64,000 nt of DNA from Caryophanales bacterium UBA6356 (GCA_002440125.1 DJRQ01000065.1:1-64000), one strand, 5' to 3'. Positions 8,968 to 18,419 are shown, numbered from the stretch's first letter. The notes: generated by a model from the sequence alone, not told the origin. Made by a program: numbers and translations.

Positions 8968-9780
8968 ATGAAGAAAAAACGCCCTCTCCAAAAATGCGTC
9001 TCATTTGCGCTTGGCGTTTTTTTCTTTATTTTCTTTTGGTGGCTTTTGAGCTTTTCCCTAGAAGCGAACGACCTTCATTACCTTCCTTCGCCTTTTAGAA
9101 TATTCGAAGAAGTGGGGGTGCTTCTTTTTGGGGGAGGCGCTTTAAAGACATGGTCCGCTATCGGTTATAGCAGCTTGAAGCTTTTTATCGGCTTCTCGAT
9201 TTCCTTTGTCTTGGCGCTTGTGCTTGGCACTCTATCGTCCTTATTTCCGCTCTTTGCCTCTTTCGAAAAAAGCCATATCCTCCTTTTTCGAAGCATCCCA
9301 ACCGCAGGGATCGCCCTCGTTTTAGGGACGGCCTTTTGGCTTGAGCTACCTTTCTTACAGCCTTTTATTCCATCTCTTTTGACGATTTTGGTTGCTTTTC
9401 CGATTCTTTATCAAGGCTTTCTCGATGGCATTCTTGCGATAGGAGACGAGGTGAAAGATGCACTTCGTCTCGAAGGAGCGGAGCGCAAAATGGAAAGCGT
9501 TCTTTTTGTGTATTGGCCTGGTGCATCGAATTTTATCATTCTTTCCATAACGCAAGCTCTTGGCCTTTCCTTTAAGGTGACTATTATGAGCGAAATAGTC
9601 ACAAACTCCGGAACCTCGAAGGCGATGGGGCTAGGGACGCTTATTGGGAAGGCTATAACTTTGGATGCCGATTTGGAGGCTGCTCTAGGCTACTCTTTGA
9701 TTGCCGTCCTTTTGGTTTTCGTCGTTGACGGCATCTTCTTTTTCCCTAAGAAAAAAATAGAAGAAGAAATAAGCGATTAG
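8968..9780 (+). CDS. ABC transporter permease (SsuC/ThiX-like)
   Basis: A 270-residue binding-protein-dependent permease with about six membrane helices, the first at residues 12-30. The cytoplasmic EAA loop is recognisable near residue 165 (RLEGAERKMESVLFVYWPGAS), where the ATPase docks, and SEIVTNSGTSKAMGLGTLIG follows as in SsuC/TauC/ThiX permeases. A ribosome site (AAGGAA) lies before the ATG. It forms an importer with the lipoprotein just upstream. The ATPase subunit is not next to it and not found in the window, so it must be supplied from elsewhere or be lost. A terminator-like hairpin follows at 9799-9832. Confidence 0.8.
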   Translation: MKKKRPLQKCVSFALGVFFFIFFWWLLSFSLEANDLHYLPSPFRIFEEVGVLLFGGGALKTWSAIGYSSLKLFIGFSISFVLALVLGTLSSLFPLFASFEKSHILLFRSIPTAGIALVLGTAFWLELPFLQPFIPSLLTILVAFPILYQGFLDGILAIGDEVKDALRLEGAERKMESVLFVYWPGASNFIILSITQALGLSFKVTIMSEIVTNSGTSKAMGLGTLIGKAITLDADLEAALGYSLIAVLLVFVVDGIFFFPKKKIEEEISD

Positions 9781-9798
9781 CAAATTGCAAAGAAATCT

Positions 9799-9832
9799 TA
9801 TCGGGCCGAAATAGGTCTATTTTTTATTTTTT
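9799..9832 (+). terminator. Putative weak terminator after the ABC permease
   Basis: A short stem with two G-T pairs (GGGCC, loop GAAATA, GGTCT) extended by flanking A-T pairs, then a T-rich tract (TTTTTTATTTTTT). It begins about 18 bases after the permease stop. The stem is imperfect, so the call rests mainly on position and the T tract. Confidence 0.45.
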
Positions 9833-10112
9833 AGAGGAAAAAGAATGGGCCGATGATATCATTAGGCGTTTGACGAGAACGTCAATTTATTCCATCAATT
9901 AAGCAAATATAGAAAGTTGATTGGAAATCGTTGTGGATGGAATGAATAAACTTATCGGTGGATCGTTCGATTTTCATTCAAAAATGCATTAGTTATTATT
10001 TAGTAGACCTCGATGGCGGTGCAAAACCACTCGAATAAAAGGTTTAAAAAACAAAAAGCATTTAAATTTCAAAAACATTCTAAACGAATAAATGTAACTA
10101 GAATTTAGAGCT

Positions 10113-10140
10113 AGTTAACATAATGGACATTAAGCGAACT
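10113..10140 (-). other. dif-like Xer recombination site
   Basis: Read on the minus strand the 28 bases divide into a left arm AGTTCGCTTAA, a 6-base centre TGTCCA and a right arm TTATGTTAACT. From memory of the E. coli dif, 8 of 11, 4 of 6 and 10 of 11 positions agree. Against B. subtilis dif the right (XerD) arm again agrees at 10 of 11, the one difference being the T/A position where the two references themselves differ. The right arm is therefore essentially consensus. The site lies in a gene-free gap exactly where gene orientation switches from plus to minus, and a Xer recombinase gene is 3.4 kb away. Function is inferred, not shown. Confidence 0.75.
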
Positions 10141-10156
10141 AATCTATTTTAAAGCT

Positions 10157-10206
10157 TTAGAAGCGGTTAATATAAACAAATTAGTAGTTTAAAATTCAGC
10201 TTCTAA
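10157..10206. repeat. Wide perfect inverted repeat in the terminus gap
   Basis: TTAGAAGC (10157-10164) and GCTTCTAA (10199-10206) are perfect reverse complements separated by 34 AT-rich bases; TTTT follows on the plus strand. It could be a structured RNA, a protein-binding site near dif, or chance in an AT-rich stretch. Confidence 0.4.
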
Positions 10207-10293
10207 TTTTCTATTTGCTTTCGCTGCCGCTTTTGATAACGGCCTCCTTTCCACTAAAAGAGGTCTTTAAGCTTTCTTACTTGCTTATTTCGT

Positions 10294-10320
10294 CAAAAAA
10301 AGCGATCGCCTTGACCGCTT
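10294..10320 (-). terminator. Rho-independent terminator of the parE-to-rsfS operon
   Basis: On the minus strand, AGCGGTC, loop AAGGC, GATCGCT (one G-T pair), followed by a run of seven T. It lies about 64 bases past the rsfS stop. It is the only strong terminator on the minus strand between parE and the gap. Confidence 0.8.
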
Positions 10321-10383
10321 TTACTTCTGAGATTCCTTTTGAATCTTTCTTTAAAGGTTTCCAAAGTATCTTTACATATGACG

Positions 10384-10707
10384 TTAATGCTTCTTTGAAT
10401 CCAAAAGCTCTTCGAGAGAAAGCTCTTTTCTACGAGCCTCGGAAAGGATATGAAGAACGAAGTCTCCGCCATCGAGAACGATCCATTCGGATTCCTCATT
10501 TCCCTCCGGCTTTTTCGTTTCCTGTCCTTTTTCTTCCAAGAAATCCAAAACGCTTTCGCTAAAGGAATAAGCCGCGCGAGGATTGGGCGCGGTTACAATA
10601 ATTACATCATCGTAAAACGGGGAACGACCTTTCGCGCTTATGACTTTGATGTCTTCCGCTTTCTTTTCTTCTAATAAATGGACAATGCTTTCGGTGATTT
10701 TTTCCAT
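10384..10707 (-). CDS. rsfS: Ribosomal silencing factor RsfS
   Basis: A 107-residue RsfS (YbeB/YqeL/Iojap). The start is the ATG at 10707: it gives MEKITESIVHLLEEKKAEDI as the usual N-terminus and has a GGAG ribosome site 8 bases before it, within the end of the nadD/yqeK gene. The conserved ESEWIVLDGGDFVLHILSEARR block is split over residues 76-97. RsfS binds ribosomal protein L14 and blocks subunit joining when nutrients are short. It follows nadD-yqeK as in Bacillus; the yqeM methyltransferase that usually comes next is missing. Confidence 0.93.
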   Translation of the reverse strand: MEKITESIVHLLEEKKAEDIKVISAKGRSPFYDDVIIVTAPNPRAAYSFSESVLDFLEEKGQETKKPEGNEESEWIVLDGGDFVLHILSEARRKELSLEELLDSKKH

Positions 10708-10709
10708 TC

Positions 10710-11813
10710 CTATTCTCCTGAATAATAATCGAAACACTCTTTGCTTAAGGGGTCTTCGATTCGGGTTTTCGTTTTCTTTTCCAAAAACTCTTTGTTTGCT
10801 TTGAGGACATTTTTGAATCCTTTTTCATAATCGTGAAGGCAATCGGCGATTAGATTACTTGAGTCATAGCCTCTGGTGGGTTCGATTTTATCGGCGCTAT
10901 AGAGGATCATCGCCAATGGGCTCATTCTTTTGGAGCCGGTGCAATGGTTTTTGATTGCATCGAATATCTCTTCGTCTTCGATCCCAAAAAGCTCCTTGGC
11001 TAGAGTCACGCCGGAATATTGATGCACGGCATAAGAAGGCAAATTCTTTACATTTAGATTGGGGAAACTCTCCTTCGCTTTCAAGCGGCCTTCGGCGTCA
11101 GAAAGATATTTCCCTAAATCGTGGATGGCTCCCGCGATATAACCCTTCCCAAAAAGCGAATGCAAATGGTTGGAACGAACGATTTCTTCACAAAGGTGAG
11201 CCACGCTAAAAGAATGGACGGTCCTTCTTGAGCCGATTGTCCCCTCGATTTTTTTAACATAATAAAGTTTATGCTTTTCGATGTAGTTTATGACGGTTTT
11301 GGGTGTGTCAATGCTTCTTAGGTTTCTAATGTCATGGGAAGCGACTTCCCCAGAATCATAAAAATGAAGTCCTCGCATGTTGAACCGCCTGATGTTTTCC
11401 TTCTTGAGTTCGAAACCAGGGCGTGGAGAAAAAAGAATGTGGCAAGTCTTGGAAAGAAGATCTGGGTCTTTCCAACGATCGAAACTATTCACTTCGTCGG
11501 CGCCTATTAAAAAGTAAAGATCTTCTTTTTTATAGATGGATTTGAAATGCTGTACCGTTTTAATGGTATAGCTGATGTCGTCTTTTTCCTTTATCTCATA
11601 GTCGCTAATCGAAAAACAAGGGTTTCCAGCAATGGCCGCCTCCACCATGGCTAGCCGATCGTTTTCGCTTTCCTCGGTTATTTTCCAACGAGGCGCCTTG
11701 GCGGGAATGAAAAGAACTTTCGCCCCAAAAAGCTCGGAGCTGGCTGCATTTGCTATTCTTAAATGTCCGTTGTGAGGAGGATCGAAAGAGCCTCCAAAGA
11801 GGATGAGAGCCAT
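10710..11813 (-). CDS. nadD: Fused nicotinate-nucleotide adenylyltransferase and YqeK HD phosphohydrolase
   Basis: A 367-residue two-domain protein. Residues 1-185 are NadD, with the nucleotidyltransferase motif GGSFDPPHNGH at 7-17 and the late SxxxxR-type segment VASHDIRNL; it makes deamido-NAD from NaMN and ATP. Residues 190-367 are a YqeK-type HD domain with H200, H206, the HD pair H231/D232 (AIHDLGKY), H264, H290 and D308 (YSADKIEP). YqeK proteins split Ap4A symmetrically to two ADP. In Bacillus these are separate adjacent genes; the fusion is known in Mollicutes. The gene lies between yhbY and rsfS, 4 bases from each. Confidence 0.92.
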   Translation of the reverse strand: MALILFGGSFDPPHNGHLRIANAASSELFGAKVLFIPAKAPRWKITEESENDRLAMVEAAIAGNPCFSISDYEIKEKDDISYTIKTVQHFKSIYKKEDLYFLIGADEVNSFDRWKDPDLLSKTCHILFSPRPGFELKKENIRRFNMRGLHFYDSGEVASHDIRNLRSIDTPKTVINYIEKHKLYYVKKIEGTIGSRRTVHSFSVAHLCEEIVRSNHLHSLFGKGYIAGAIHDLGKYLSDAEGRLKAKESFPNLNVKNLPSYAVHQYSGVTLAKELFGIEDEEIFDAIKNHCTGSKRMSPLAMILYSADKIEPTRGYDSSNLIADCLHDYEKGFKNVLKANKEFLEKKTKTRIEDPLSKECFDYYSGE

Positions 11814-11817
11814 CTTT

Positions 11818-12117
11818 TTATTTGTTCTTCAAGACGATTCGATCTTTTTTCTCTTTGTTTTCCCGATAAAGGGTCAAGATACGGCCGAGGCGATTCACGG
11901 GTTCGCTTCCAGTCTTCATAGCGAGTTCTTCCAAAAGCGCATCCGGCGTTTTTTCGCTTGTCGGAAGCACTTTGATTTTGATGAGCTCGTGGGCTTTTAA
12001 GGCGTTTTCCACCACTTTCAAAACGTTCTCGTCGATTTCGCCTTTCCCCAAAGTGATAGTTGCTTTAAGGGGATTGGCTAAGCTTCGTAAATAGGCTCTT
12101 TCCTTGGTTTTTAGCAT
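11818..12117 (-). CDS. yhbY: YhbY/YqeI family RNA-binding (CRM) protein
   Basis: A small CRM-domain protein of 99-101 residues, with LRSLANPLKATITLGKGE near the start and the later ELIKIKVL strand typical of YhbY/YqeI. The family binds pre-50S ribosomal particles. Two starts are possible: ATG at 12123, which overlaps the yqeH stop but leaves almost no spacing from the AGAGG site, and ATG at 12117, with 8-base spacing. The second is chosen. It sits between yqeH and nadD; aroE, found here in Bacillus, is absent. Confidence 0.88.
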   Translation of the reverse strand: MLKTKERAYLRSLANPLKATITLGKGEIDENVLKVVENALKAHELIKIKVLPTSEKTPDALLEELAMKTGSEPVNRLGRILTLYRENKEKKDRIVLKNK

Positions 12118-12119
12118 TA

Positions 12120-13283
12120 TCATTTCCTCTTTTTCGTTATCTTTGGCGCGGATGTGTAAGCGCCGATTCCCTTAGGCAAATAAAGACGGTATCTCTCTTT
12201 GGGAAGACCATGAAGGCTTATCCAGCCAAAACCGGCGATTCCGAAATCCCTATCTTCTTCTTTTTCGAAGGCGAAATCGAATGCGTCAAAGTCTTTGCTT
12301 GTTTTTAAGTTCGAAAGGCGTGGCTTTAGCGCTTTCTTTTCCAAATATTTGTCGAAGAGCGAGACCATGTCCTTTTTCGGCGTTATGCGCTTGATTTCGG
12401 TTTTCATGGAGAAATAGCATGTTATAGGTATAGCCTTGCGTTTGCTTTCCAAAACATCGAAATGGGCCAATAGCCCAAAGAAAAGACTTCCTTTGTTTTG
12501 CAAAGCAAAGGTAAGGGGAGAGACTGTTTCCCCCTCTTTCACGATGAGCTCTTTTGGCGTATCGGAATGTCCGAATAAGCTGTTATCGATGTTGAATCCT
12601 TCAGTGTCATAAAGATAAGAATCTTTGTCTAAGGGGATACGAAGGACGGGAGAAAGGGTATCGAAGTAATTTCCGCCGGCAATCGTCTTTCCCGTGTCGT
12701 TCTTATAGGTCGACAAAAAGGTGCTTATAAGGAGTGTTTTTCCGCTTTTGGAGGCGCCAATAAGATAAATATCGCGCCCCTTCCTCTCCTCTTTTATTTT
12801 CTTTCGGACGGGTTCGAGGTCAAATCCTCGATAGACGGAAGTAAGATAGACTTCCTTGGAAGTGACGTTTTGAAAGCCAGCTCTTTTGAAATGAAGTGCT
12901 ACGTATTCGCCTAATTTTTCGTCATCGATATCCTTGGGAAGGAGGTCGCGCTTGTTGGCAAGGATGAGAATAGGCACATCTTTTAGCAAAGAAGAAACCT
13001 CTTTCACGAAGGAAGATTCGAAAGAAAACAAGTCAATCATATAAACGAAGAGAGCGGGTTTTCCTTTGGCGATGGAAAGCATTTTCAAAAAGGATTCCGA
13101 AACGCTGTTCTCTTTGGGTGCGTCGTTCCACCTCGTTTCTTGGAAGCAGGTCGAACAAAGGAGAGGGTGCCCTCCTTCCAAAAGCTTTGTCTCTTTGGAG
13201 ATATACCCTTCCGCCGCAGCATCTGTTTCTTGTAAAGCGGCTCCACACCGGTAGCACCGCTCCACCTTTTTCATTTCTTCCAT
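12120..13283 (-). CDS. yqeH: Ribosome biogenesis GTPase YqeH
   Basis: A 387-residue circularly permuted GTPase. An N-terminal zinc finger uses C10, C13, C43 and C46. The GTPase motifs come in permuted order: G4 NKRDLLP at 110-116, then G1 GASKSGKT at 176-183, then G3 DTEG at 226-229. A C-terminal domain of about 120 residues follows. YqeH is needed for 30S subunit assembly. The ATG at 13283 has a strong AGGAGGGG ribosome site and lies inside the last codons of yqeG. Confidence 0.94.
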   Translation of the reverse strand: MEEMKKVERCYRCGAALQETDAAAEGYISKETKLLEGGHPLLCSTCFQETRWNDAPKENSVSESFLKMLSIAKGKPALFVYMIDLFSFESSFVKEVSSLLKDVPILILANKRDLLPKDIDDEKLGEYVALHFKRAGFQNVTSKEVYLTSVYRGFDLEPVRKKIKEERKGRDIYLIGASKSGKTLLISTFLSTYKNDTGKTIAGGNYFDTLSPVLRIPLDKDSYLYDTEGFNIDNSLFGHSDTPKELIVKEGETVSPLTFALQNKGSLFFGLLAHFDVLESKRKAIPITCYFSMKTEIKRITPKKDMVSLFDKYLEKKALKPRLSNLKTSKDFDAFDFAFEKEEDRDFGIAGFGWISLHGLPKERYRLYLPKGIGAYTSAPKITKKRK

Positions 13284-13813
13284 GTTTCCCCCTCCTTATT
13301 CAATAAGGTATTGTACGGAAGGCGTTCGATTTCTCTTCTTCTTTTCTTTTCGAATAGCCTATTAAAACGGGTGAAGAACGGTTCTTTTCCCGTTATTTTA
13401 TCGCTTAATATGAAATAGATATGAGCGCCCTTTGCCGCCTTAAAATCGGTCATCAATTGGTCTCCGATAAGAGCTACTTCTCCCTTTTTCCAACCTTCTT
13501 CCTTTAGAATCTTTTTTAATTTAAAAGAAAAAGGCTTCATGAGCATTGGGTAAAAAGGAACGCCGAGCTTTTTGGCGAAATTCTGCACCCTTTTCCCTTG
13601 CCCATTGGAGGCGATGGCGATTTGAAAGCCGTTTCGCTGGCATTCGTCTTTTAAGGCTTTTGCCTTGTCTTTGACGTCCTCGAAAGTATCATAAAAGGAG
13701 GCCAAGGTGTTATCCATGTCAAAAAGCAAGACTTTGATGCCCTTCTCCTTTAAAAGAGAATAAGGCAAGTCATAAGCGCTTTGGACTCGGATATCGGGTA
13801 AAGAAATCCTCAT
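13271..13813 (-). CDS. yqeG: YqeG family HAD phosphatase
   Basis: A 180-residue HAD superfamily IIIA protein. The nucleophile motif FDMDNTLASF is near residue 33 and IGDQLMTDFKAAKGAHI near 115 is the third HAD motif; a Ser/Asn segment (IASNGQGKR) lies between. In the family this resembles PGP phosphatases such as yeast Gep4, but the bacterial substrate is not settled. The ATG at 13813 shares its A with the parC stop (TGATG). yqeH follows, which is the standard order. Confidence 0.88.
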   Translation of the reverse strand: MRISLPDIRVQSAYDLPYSLLKEKGIKVLLFDMDNTLASFYDTFEDVKDKAKALKDECQRNGFQIAIASNGQGKRVQNFAKKLGVPFYPMLMKPFSFKLKKILKEEGWKKGEVALIGDQLMTDFKAAKGAHIYFILSDKITGKEPFFTRFNRLFEKKRRREIERLPYNTLLNKEGETWKK

Positions 13814-16431
13814 CAATCGTCATCTCCATTATTTTCAAGAAGGTCGTCGAAAAGGCTAATCTGTTCAAAATCGCCTTTCGGGTTTTCGCCGTTTTCGGAA
13901 GCGTCAAGATCGCTTTCGGCGTTTTCTTCTTCCCGAATCGGATGGGATTTAATAGTGTCGTCTACCACGAGCGAATCGCTTCTCGAGAAAGAGACGATTC
14001 GTGATTTAGAAGAGAAGCTATCGCCTGTTTTGGCATAGCTTTCTAGCGGCGTCGCATTGAAATCCTGCCACGTGACATCCGTCCTTTGGCCATTGTTAAG
14101 AACGACATCCACGCTGAAGGGAGCTTGTTTGTTGTCGGTTTTTAGAATGTCGATAAGGCGGTTCGGATCTTTTTTGAAAACGTTATAGAGGACGGTCGCT
14201 TTGTCGAGACGATGCCCCAAAGGAATGTTTTTGAGGATGTAAACGCGTGCGACCCCCCGATCGGTAAGAAGCAGGATTTTGCTATTCGGATTCGCCTCTG
14301 GATCGAAGGACAGAAGACCGCAAAGCTCTTTTCCATGGAAGGAACCGGCTTTTAGGCCGCCACTCCTAGGATTGGAAATCCAAATGTCATTCTCGTTATA
14401 GAAGCAAGCCTTGCCGTCACTCGAGGCGATGAATAAGTTGCTATCGCCACTCGATAGGGCGACATCCACCAAAACGTCTTCCTTCCCGAGTCGTAAGGCG
14501 CTAATCGGACGGGAACGACGGACGACTGGGAAGCTATCGAGCCGGATCCTTTTGATAACGCCGTTCTTGGTTAAGAGAATAACGTAAAGATCGTTTCTGA
14601 AGTGACGGACGACGAAGCCGCCGACAAGCTTTTCGTTGGCATCGATGGCCACAAGCATGTTGACATGGAAGCCTTCGTCGTTCCACTTCGTCTCCTTGAT
14701 TTCGTTGACTGGGATATAGAGATAGTTTCCTTTGTTTGTGAAGAAGAGGGCGAAATCGGTGGTTTCACATTCCCCTTCGAATATGAAAGCGTCGCCGTTT
14801 TTGATGCCAGGCTTTGCCCCATTTTGGCCACCAGACCCCTTCCAACTCTTTAAGGAGCTTCGCTTAATGTAGCCATCGCGCGTGGCGACAAGGCGACATG
14901 TTTCTTTGGCGATGAGATCGCGCTTATCAAGCACAACCTCCCCTTCCTCTTCGCGAACTTCCGTTTTCCTCTCGTCGCCGTACTTTTTGACGATGGTCTT
15001 AAGGTCGCTTATAATCAGTGCTTCCCGCTTCTTTTGATCGTTAAGGAGTTCGGAAAGCTCTTGCATTTGCGTTTCAAGAGAAGCCTTTTCGTTTTCTAAG
15101 ACGGTGATATCGGTATGGGAGAGTTTATAAAGAGGCATCATCAAAATCGCTTCCGCTTGCCGATCGCTGAAAGAGAAACGCGAAATGAGGTTCTTCTTGG
15201 CGTCTGCTTTATCTAGGGATGCGCGTATGGTTTTAACGACTTCGTCGAGAATCGAAATGGCTTTGATAAGGCCATCGACGATCTCAAGGCGAGTGGCGCA
15301 TTTATCGTAAAGATAATGGCTGCGGCGAGTGATCACTTCGAGCTGATGCTGTATGTAGCAATCGCAATAAGACAAGAGGTCAAGGGTTTTGGGGCGATCG
15401 TCGACAATCGCCATCATATGGGCCGTGTAATTCGTTCGGAGTTGCGTTTTGGCCATCAAATAGGCAAGGATGGCTTCGGGCTTGGCGTCATCTTTCAAAT
15501 CGATGGCGATCCTTAAACCTGTTTTATCGGTTTCGTCGCGAACCTCTTCGATTCCCGGGATGGTCTTATCGTGACGGATTTTGTCGATGCTTTTCACCAA
15601 GAGGGATTTGTTGATTTGATAAGGGATCTCGCTCACGATGATTTGCTTTTCGCCTTTTTCGGAAACAACAATCTCCGCTTTCGAGGAGATGACGACTTTC
15701 CCTCGCCCCGTTCGATAGATGTCTTTCAACGATTCGGATTCGAAAATGATGCCACCAGTTGGAAAATCAGGACCTGGCACCAGTTCCAAAAGAGGCTCAA
15801 GCGCGCAATTCGGGTGTTTAATTCGATAAATGATGGCATTGGTGATTTCGCCGAGGTTATGGGGTGGAATAGAAGTCGCAATACCGACGGCGATGCCTTC
15901 GCTTCCGTTGCAAAAGAGATTGGGGAAGCGACTTGGCAAGACGGAAGGTTCGAACTGGGCGTCGTCGAAAGTCAATTCCATCTCGACCGTGTCTTTATCG
16001 ATATCGGCCACAAGCTCATTGGCCAATGCGCTTAAGCGAGCTTCTGTATAACGGAAAGCCGCGGCGCTATCGCCGTCGATGGAGCCATTATTCCCTTGGA
16101 AGTCCACCAAGGGGTAGCGGTAAGCCCAAGGCTGCGACATATGGACGAGCGCTTCGTAGATGGAGGAGTCGCCATGCGGGTGATATTTGCCCATGACGTC
16201 CCCAACGATGTGGGCGCATTTTTTGGTGGGCTTATCGATTGTATTGCCCGTCTTCCACATATCGTAAATGATGCGGCGCTGGACTGGCTTTAAACCATCG
16301 CGGGCATCTGGAATCGCACGATCTTGAATGACGTCTTTGGCGTAGATGGCGTATTTTTCGCCCATTAAATCGTCAAGGGCACCTTTGACGATGTTTTCGA
16401 CGATTGTTTCTTCCTCTTTCTTTCTCTTCAT
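13813..16431 (-). CDS. parC: DNA topoisomerase IV subunit A
   Basis: An 872-residue type IIA topoisomerase cleavage subunit. The catalytic tyrosine is Y128 ([12 protein letters not shown]). The quinolone-pocket positions carry the sensitive-type residues S89 and E93 ([12 protein letters not shown]). The C-terminal beta-propeller covers roughly residues 510-800, followed by an acidic tail. I call it ParC rather than GyrA because it sits right after a ParE-type subunit (2-base gap), next to divergent plsY, as parE-parC do in Bacillus. Topoisomerase IV unlinks daughter chromosomes, which suits a location beside a terminus-like site. Confidence 0.88.
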   Translation of the reverse strand: MKRKKEEETIVENIVKGALDDLMGEKYAIYAKDVIQDRAIPDARDGLKPVQRRIIYDMWKTGNTIDKPTKKCAHIVGDVMGKYHPHGDSSIYEALVHMSQPWAYRYPLVDFQGNNGSIDGDSAAAFRYTEARLSALANELVADIDKDTVEMELTFDDAQFEPSVLPSRFPNLFCNGSEGIAVGIATSIPPHNLGEITNAIIYRIKHPNCALEPLLELVPGPDFPTGGIIFESESLKDIYRTGRGKVVISSKAEIVVSEKGEKQIIVSEIPYQINKSLLVKSIDKIRHDKTIPGIEEVRDETDKTGLRIAIDLKDDAKPEAILAYLMAKTQLRTNYTAHMMAIVDDRPKTLDLLSYCDCYIQHQLEVITRRSHYLYDKCATRLEIVDGLIKAISILDEVVKTIRASLDKADAKKNLISRFSFSDRQAEAILMMPLYKLSHTDITVLENEKASLETQMQELSELLNDQKKREALIISDLKTIVKKYGDERKTEVREEEGEVVLDKRDLIAKETCRLVATRDGYIKRSSLKSWKGSGGQNGAKPGIKNGDAFIFEGECETTDFALFFTNKGNYLYIPVNEIKETKWNDEGFHVNMLVAIDANEKLVGGFVVRHFRNDLYVILLTKNGVIKRIRLDSFPVVRRSRPISALRLGKEDVLVDVALSSGDSNLFIASSDGKACFYNENDIWISNPRSGGLKAGSFHGKELCGLLSFDPEANPNSKILLLTDRGVARVYILKNIPLGHRLDKATVLYNVFKKDPNRLIDILKTDNKQAPFSVDVVLNNGQRTDVTWQDFNATPLESYAKTGDSFSSKSRIVSFSRSDSLVVDDTIKSHPIREEENAESDLDASENGENPKGDFEQISLFDDLLENNGDDD

Positions 16432-16433
16432 AG

Positions 16434-18392
16434 TTATTTCCCGATTTTGACTTCGTTGACGAAAGTGTCTTCGTTATTGAAAGTGACGTTCTCTTTGATC
16501 CAATTCCAACGGAGGACGCTGTCTTTTCCCATGAGGGTTCCAATGCGTTTCTCCACCAAAAGGGGATCTTCAATCGAAACCCTTGTGAGAATTCGCGTTT
16601 GCTTGTTCATTGTGGTGTCGCTTAACTGACTGGCATTCATCTCGCCAAGACCTTTGTAGCGGTTAATGCCATAGCCTGGGCCGATTTTTTCTTTGGCCTT
16701 CTCGAGTTCTTCGTCACTCCAACAATAGATATGCTTGGAAGTGTCGCTCTTCTTATAGACGCGATAAAGGGGAGGTTGAGCGATGTAGACCATCCCTTTT
16801 TCGATAAGCGGCTTCATATAGTTATAGAAGAAAGTCAAAAGGAGCGTTTGAATATGGGCGCCATCGGTATCGGCATCGGTCATGATGATGATTTTGCCAT
16901 AATGGCTTTCTTCGGGATCGAAATCTTGTCCGACGCCGGCGCCGATTGTTTGGATGAGCGTGCTAAATTCCACGTTTTCAACGATGCGTTCCATCGAAAC
17001 GCTATCGGTATTGAGCGGTTTTCCTCTTAAAGGCAAAATGGCTTGATGGAGGCGATCGCGTCCCGCTTTGGCGCTTCCGCCCGCGGAATCCCCTTCAACA
17101 ATGAATAACTCGTTGTTTTTGTAATCCTTCGACTGCGCGCTGGCAAGCTTGTCGCTAATGATAAGGTCGTTGGTCTTTTTCTTGACGCCGCGAGCCGCTT
17201 CACGGGCTTTTCTGGCCGCTTCTCGCGCTTCTTTCGAAGCCATGCATTTTTTTACCAAGTCCACGGCAAAGGCTTTGTGCTCGCTTAAGTAGTAGCTGAG
17301 GTTTCGGGAAACGATATCCATGACGACAGGACTTGCTTCAGGCGTGCCAAGCTTCCCTTTGGTTTGCCCTTCGTATTCGAGCTTGCTTTCCGGGACTTTT
17401 ACCGAAATGATGGCGGTTAGCCCTTCGCGAATATCAGCGCCGTCAATCGATTGATTGCCCCGAATGACTTCGTTGGTGACGGCCCATTCGTTGATGGCTT
17501 TCGTGAGGGCGGTTTTGAATCCGCTTTCGTGGGTTCCCCCATCGGCCGTGCGCACGTCGTTGGCATAGGAAAAGATATTCTCGTTATAGTCTTGCAAACA
17601 CCAGCACATCGCCACTTCAAGCTTAATGCCCGAGGGGCTCGAGGAATCGTTAAAATCGATAATTTCGCCAAGGCGAGTTTTATTTTGCGTAATGGATTGG
17701 ACATACTCATAGAGTCCACGCTCGGTATAAAAGTCATGGCTATTGCCAGTCGCTTGATCTTTCAAGATGAAATGAACGCCTTTTAAAAGGTAGCTCTTCT
17801 CTTCGAGGCGGTTATAGATGGTGTCCCAGCTGAACTTGGTGTTCGGGAAGATTTTGGGATCGGGCTTAAAATGGACGGTCGTGCCATGTTTAGAAGTCTG
17901 GCCGATCACGTGAAGGGGCGTTTCGAGTTCGCCACCATTATGGAAGCGAATTTGGTAAATCTGCCCTTGTCGGCAAATCGTCACTTCGACCCATTCGCTC
18001 AAAGCGTTGGTGACGGTTGCGCCAACGCCATGAAGGCCGGCAGCCGTTTGATAGACTTTGGAATTGAATTTGCCACCGCTATGAAGGGTGGTGAAGATCA
18101 GCTGAACAGCGGGGATTTTCGCTTCAGGGTGGATGTCTACGGGAATGCCTCTGCCTTCGTCTTCCACTTGGATAGAGCCGTCTTTCATCATGGTCACGGT
18201 GATTTTCTTGCCAAAGCCATTGACGGCTTCGTCGACGGCGTTATCCACGATTTCCCAAACCAAATGGTGAAGACCGTTGAGGTTGGTGGAGCCGATATAC
18301 ATGCCAGGGCGTTTCCGCACCCCTTCCATTTCGCTTAAAATCTCGATTTGACTAGCCGAGTATCTATTTTCTTCGCTGAGTAGTTCGTCCAT
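16434..18392 (-). CDS. parE: DNA topoisomerase IV subunit B
   Basis: A 652-residue ATPase subunit with a GHKL fold ([13 protein letters not shown] near residue 48, [14 protein letters not shown] near 120) and a TOPRIM domain ([16 protein letters not shown] near 440, [15 protein letters not shown] near 525). The [17 protein letters not shown] segment with the following basic stretch resembles ParE more than GyrB. It is the first gene of a unit running through parC to rsfS. The ATG at 18392 lacks a good Shine-Dalgarno; an extended -10 (TGCTATACT) lies about 28 bases upstream. Confidence 0.88.
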   Translation of the reverse strand: MDELLSEENRYSASQIEILSEMEGVRKRPGMYIGSTNLNGLHHLVWEIVDNAVDEAVNGFGKKITVTMMKDGSIQVEDEGRGIPVDIHPEAKIPAVQLIFTTLHSGGKFNSKVYQTAAGLHGVGATVTNALSEWVEVTICRQGQIYQIRFHNGGELETPLHVIGQTSKHGTTVHFKPDPKIFPNTKFSWDTIYNRLEEKSYLLKGVHFILKDQATGNSHDFYTERGLYEYVQSITQNKTRLGEIIDFNDSSSPSGIKLEVAMCWCLQDYNENIFSYANDVRTADGGTHESGFKTALTKAINEWAVTNEVIRGNQSIDGADIREGLTAIISVKVPESKLEYEGQTKGKLGTPEASPVVMDIVSRNLSYYLSEHKAFAVDLVKKCMASKEAREAARKAREAARGVKKKTNDLIISDKLASAQSKDYKNNELFIVEGDSAGGSAKAGRDRLHQAILPLRGKPLNTDSVSMERIVENVEFSTLIQTIGAGVGQDFDPEESHYGKIIIMTDADTDGAHIQTLLLTFFYNYMKPLIEKGMVYIAQPPLYRVYKKSDTSKHIYCWSDEELEKAKEKIGPGYGINRYKGLGEMNASQLSDTTMNKQTRILTRVSIEDPLLVEKRIGTLMGKDSVLRWNWIKENVTFNNEDTFVNEVKIGK

Positions 18393-18419
18393 TGCTCTAT
18401 CTATCCACTTTCGAACGAA

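Larger units (their letters stand above)
9781..10383. other. AT-rich 600-base gap at the strand switch
   Basis: There is no credible protein gene here. It is clearly more AT-rich than the flanking genes and separates the all-plus block on the left from the mostly-minus block on the right. From left to right it holds a weak plus-strand terminator (9799-9832), a small perfect hairpin (TTGACG, loop AGAA, CGTCAA at 9870-9885), an inverted repeat (TAACTAG at 10095-10101 with CTAGTTA at 10111-10117) that runs into a dif-like site (10113-10140), a wide inverted repeat (10157-10164 with 10199-10206), and the minus-strand terminator of the rsfS operon (10294-10320). No tRNA cloverleaf was found on either strand. 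Confidence 0.7.

Noticed and set aside
9961..10060. Possible tRNA in the terminus gap
   Set aside because: Short pairs such as GGTGCAAAACCAC can form a hairpin, but no acceptor stem, anticodon arm and T arm fit together on either strand.
10215..10562. A 115-codon plus-strand reading frame across the terminus gap and rsfS
   Set aside because: It runs antisense through rsfS and the terminator, lacks a ribosome site and has no family features; rsfS on the other strand is certain.
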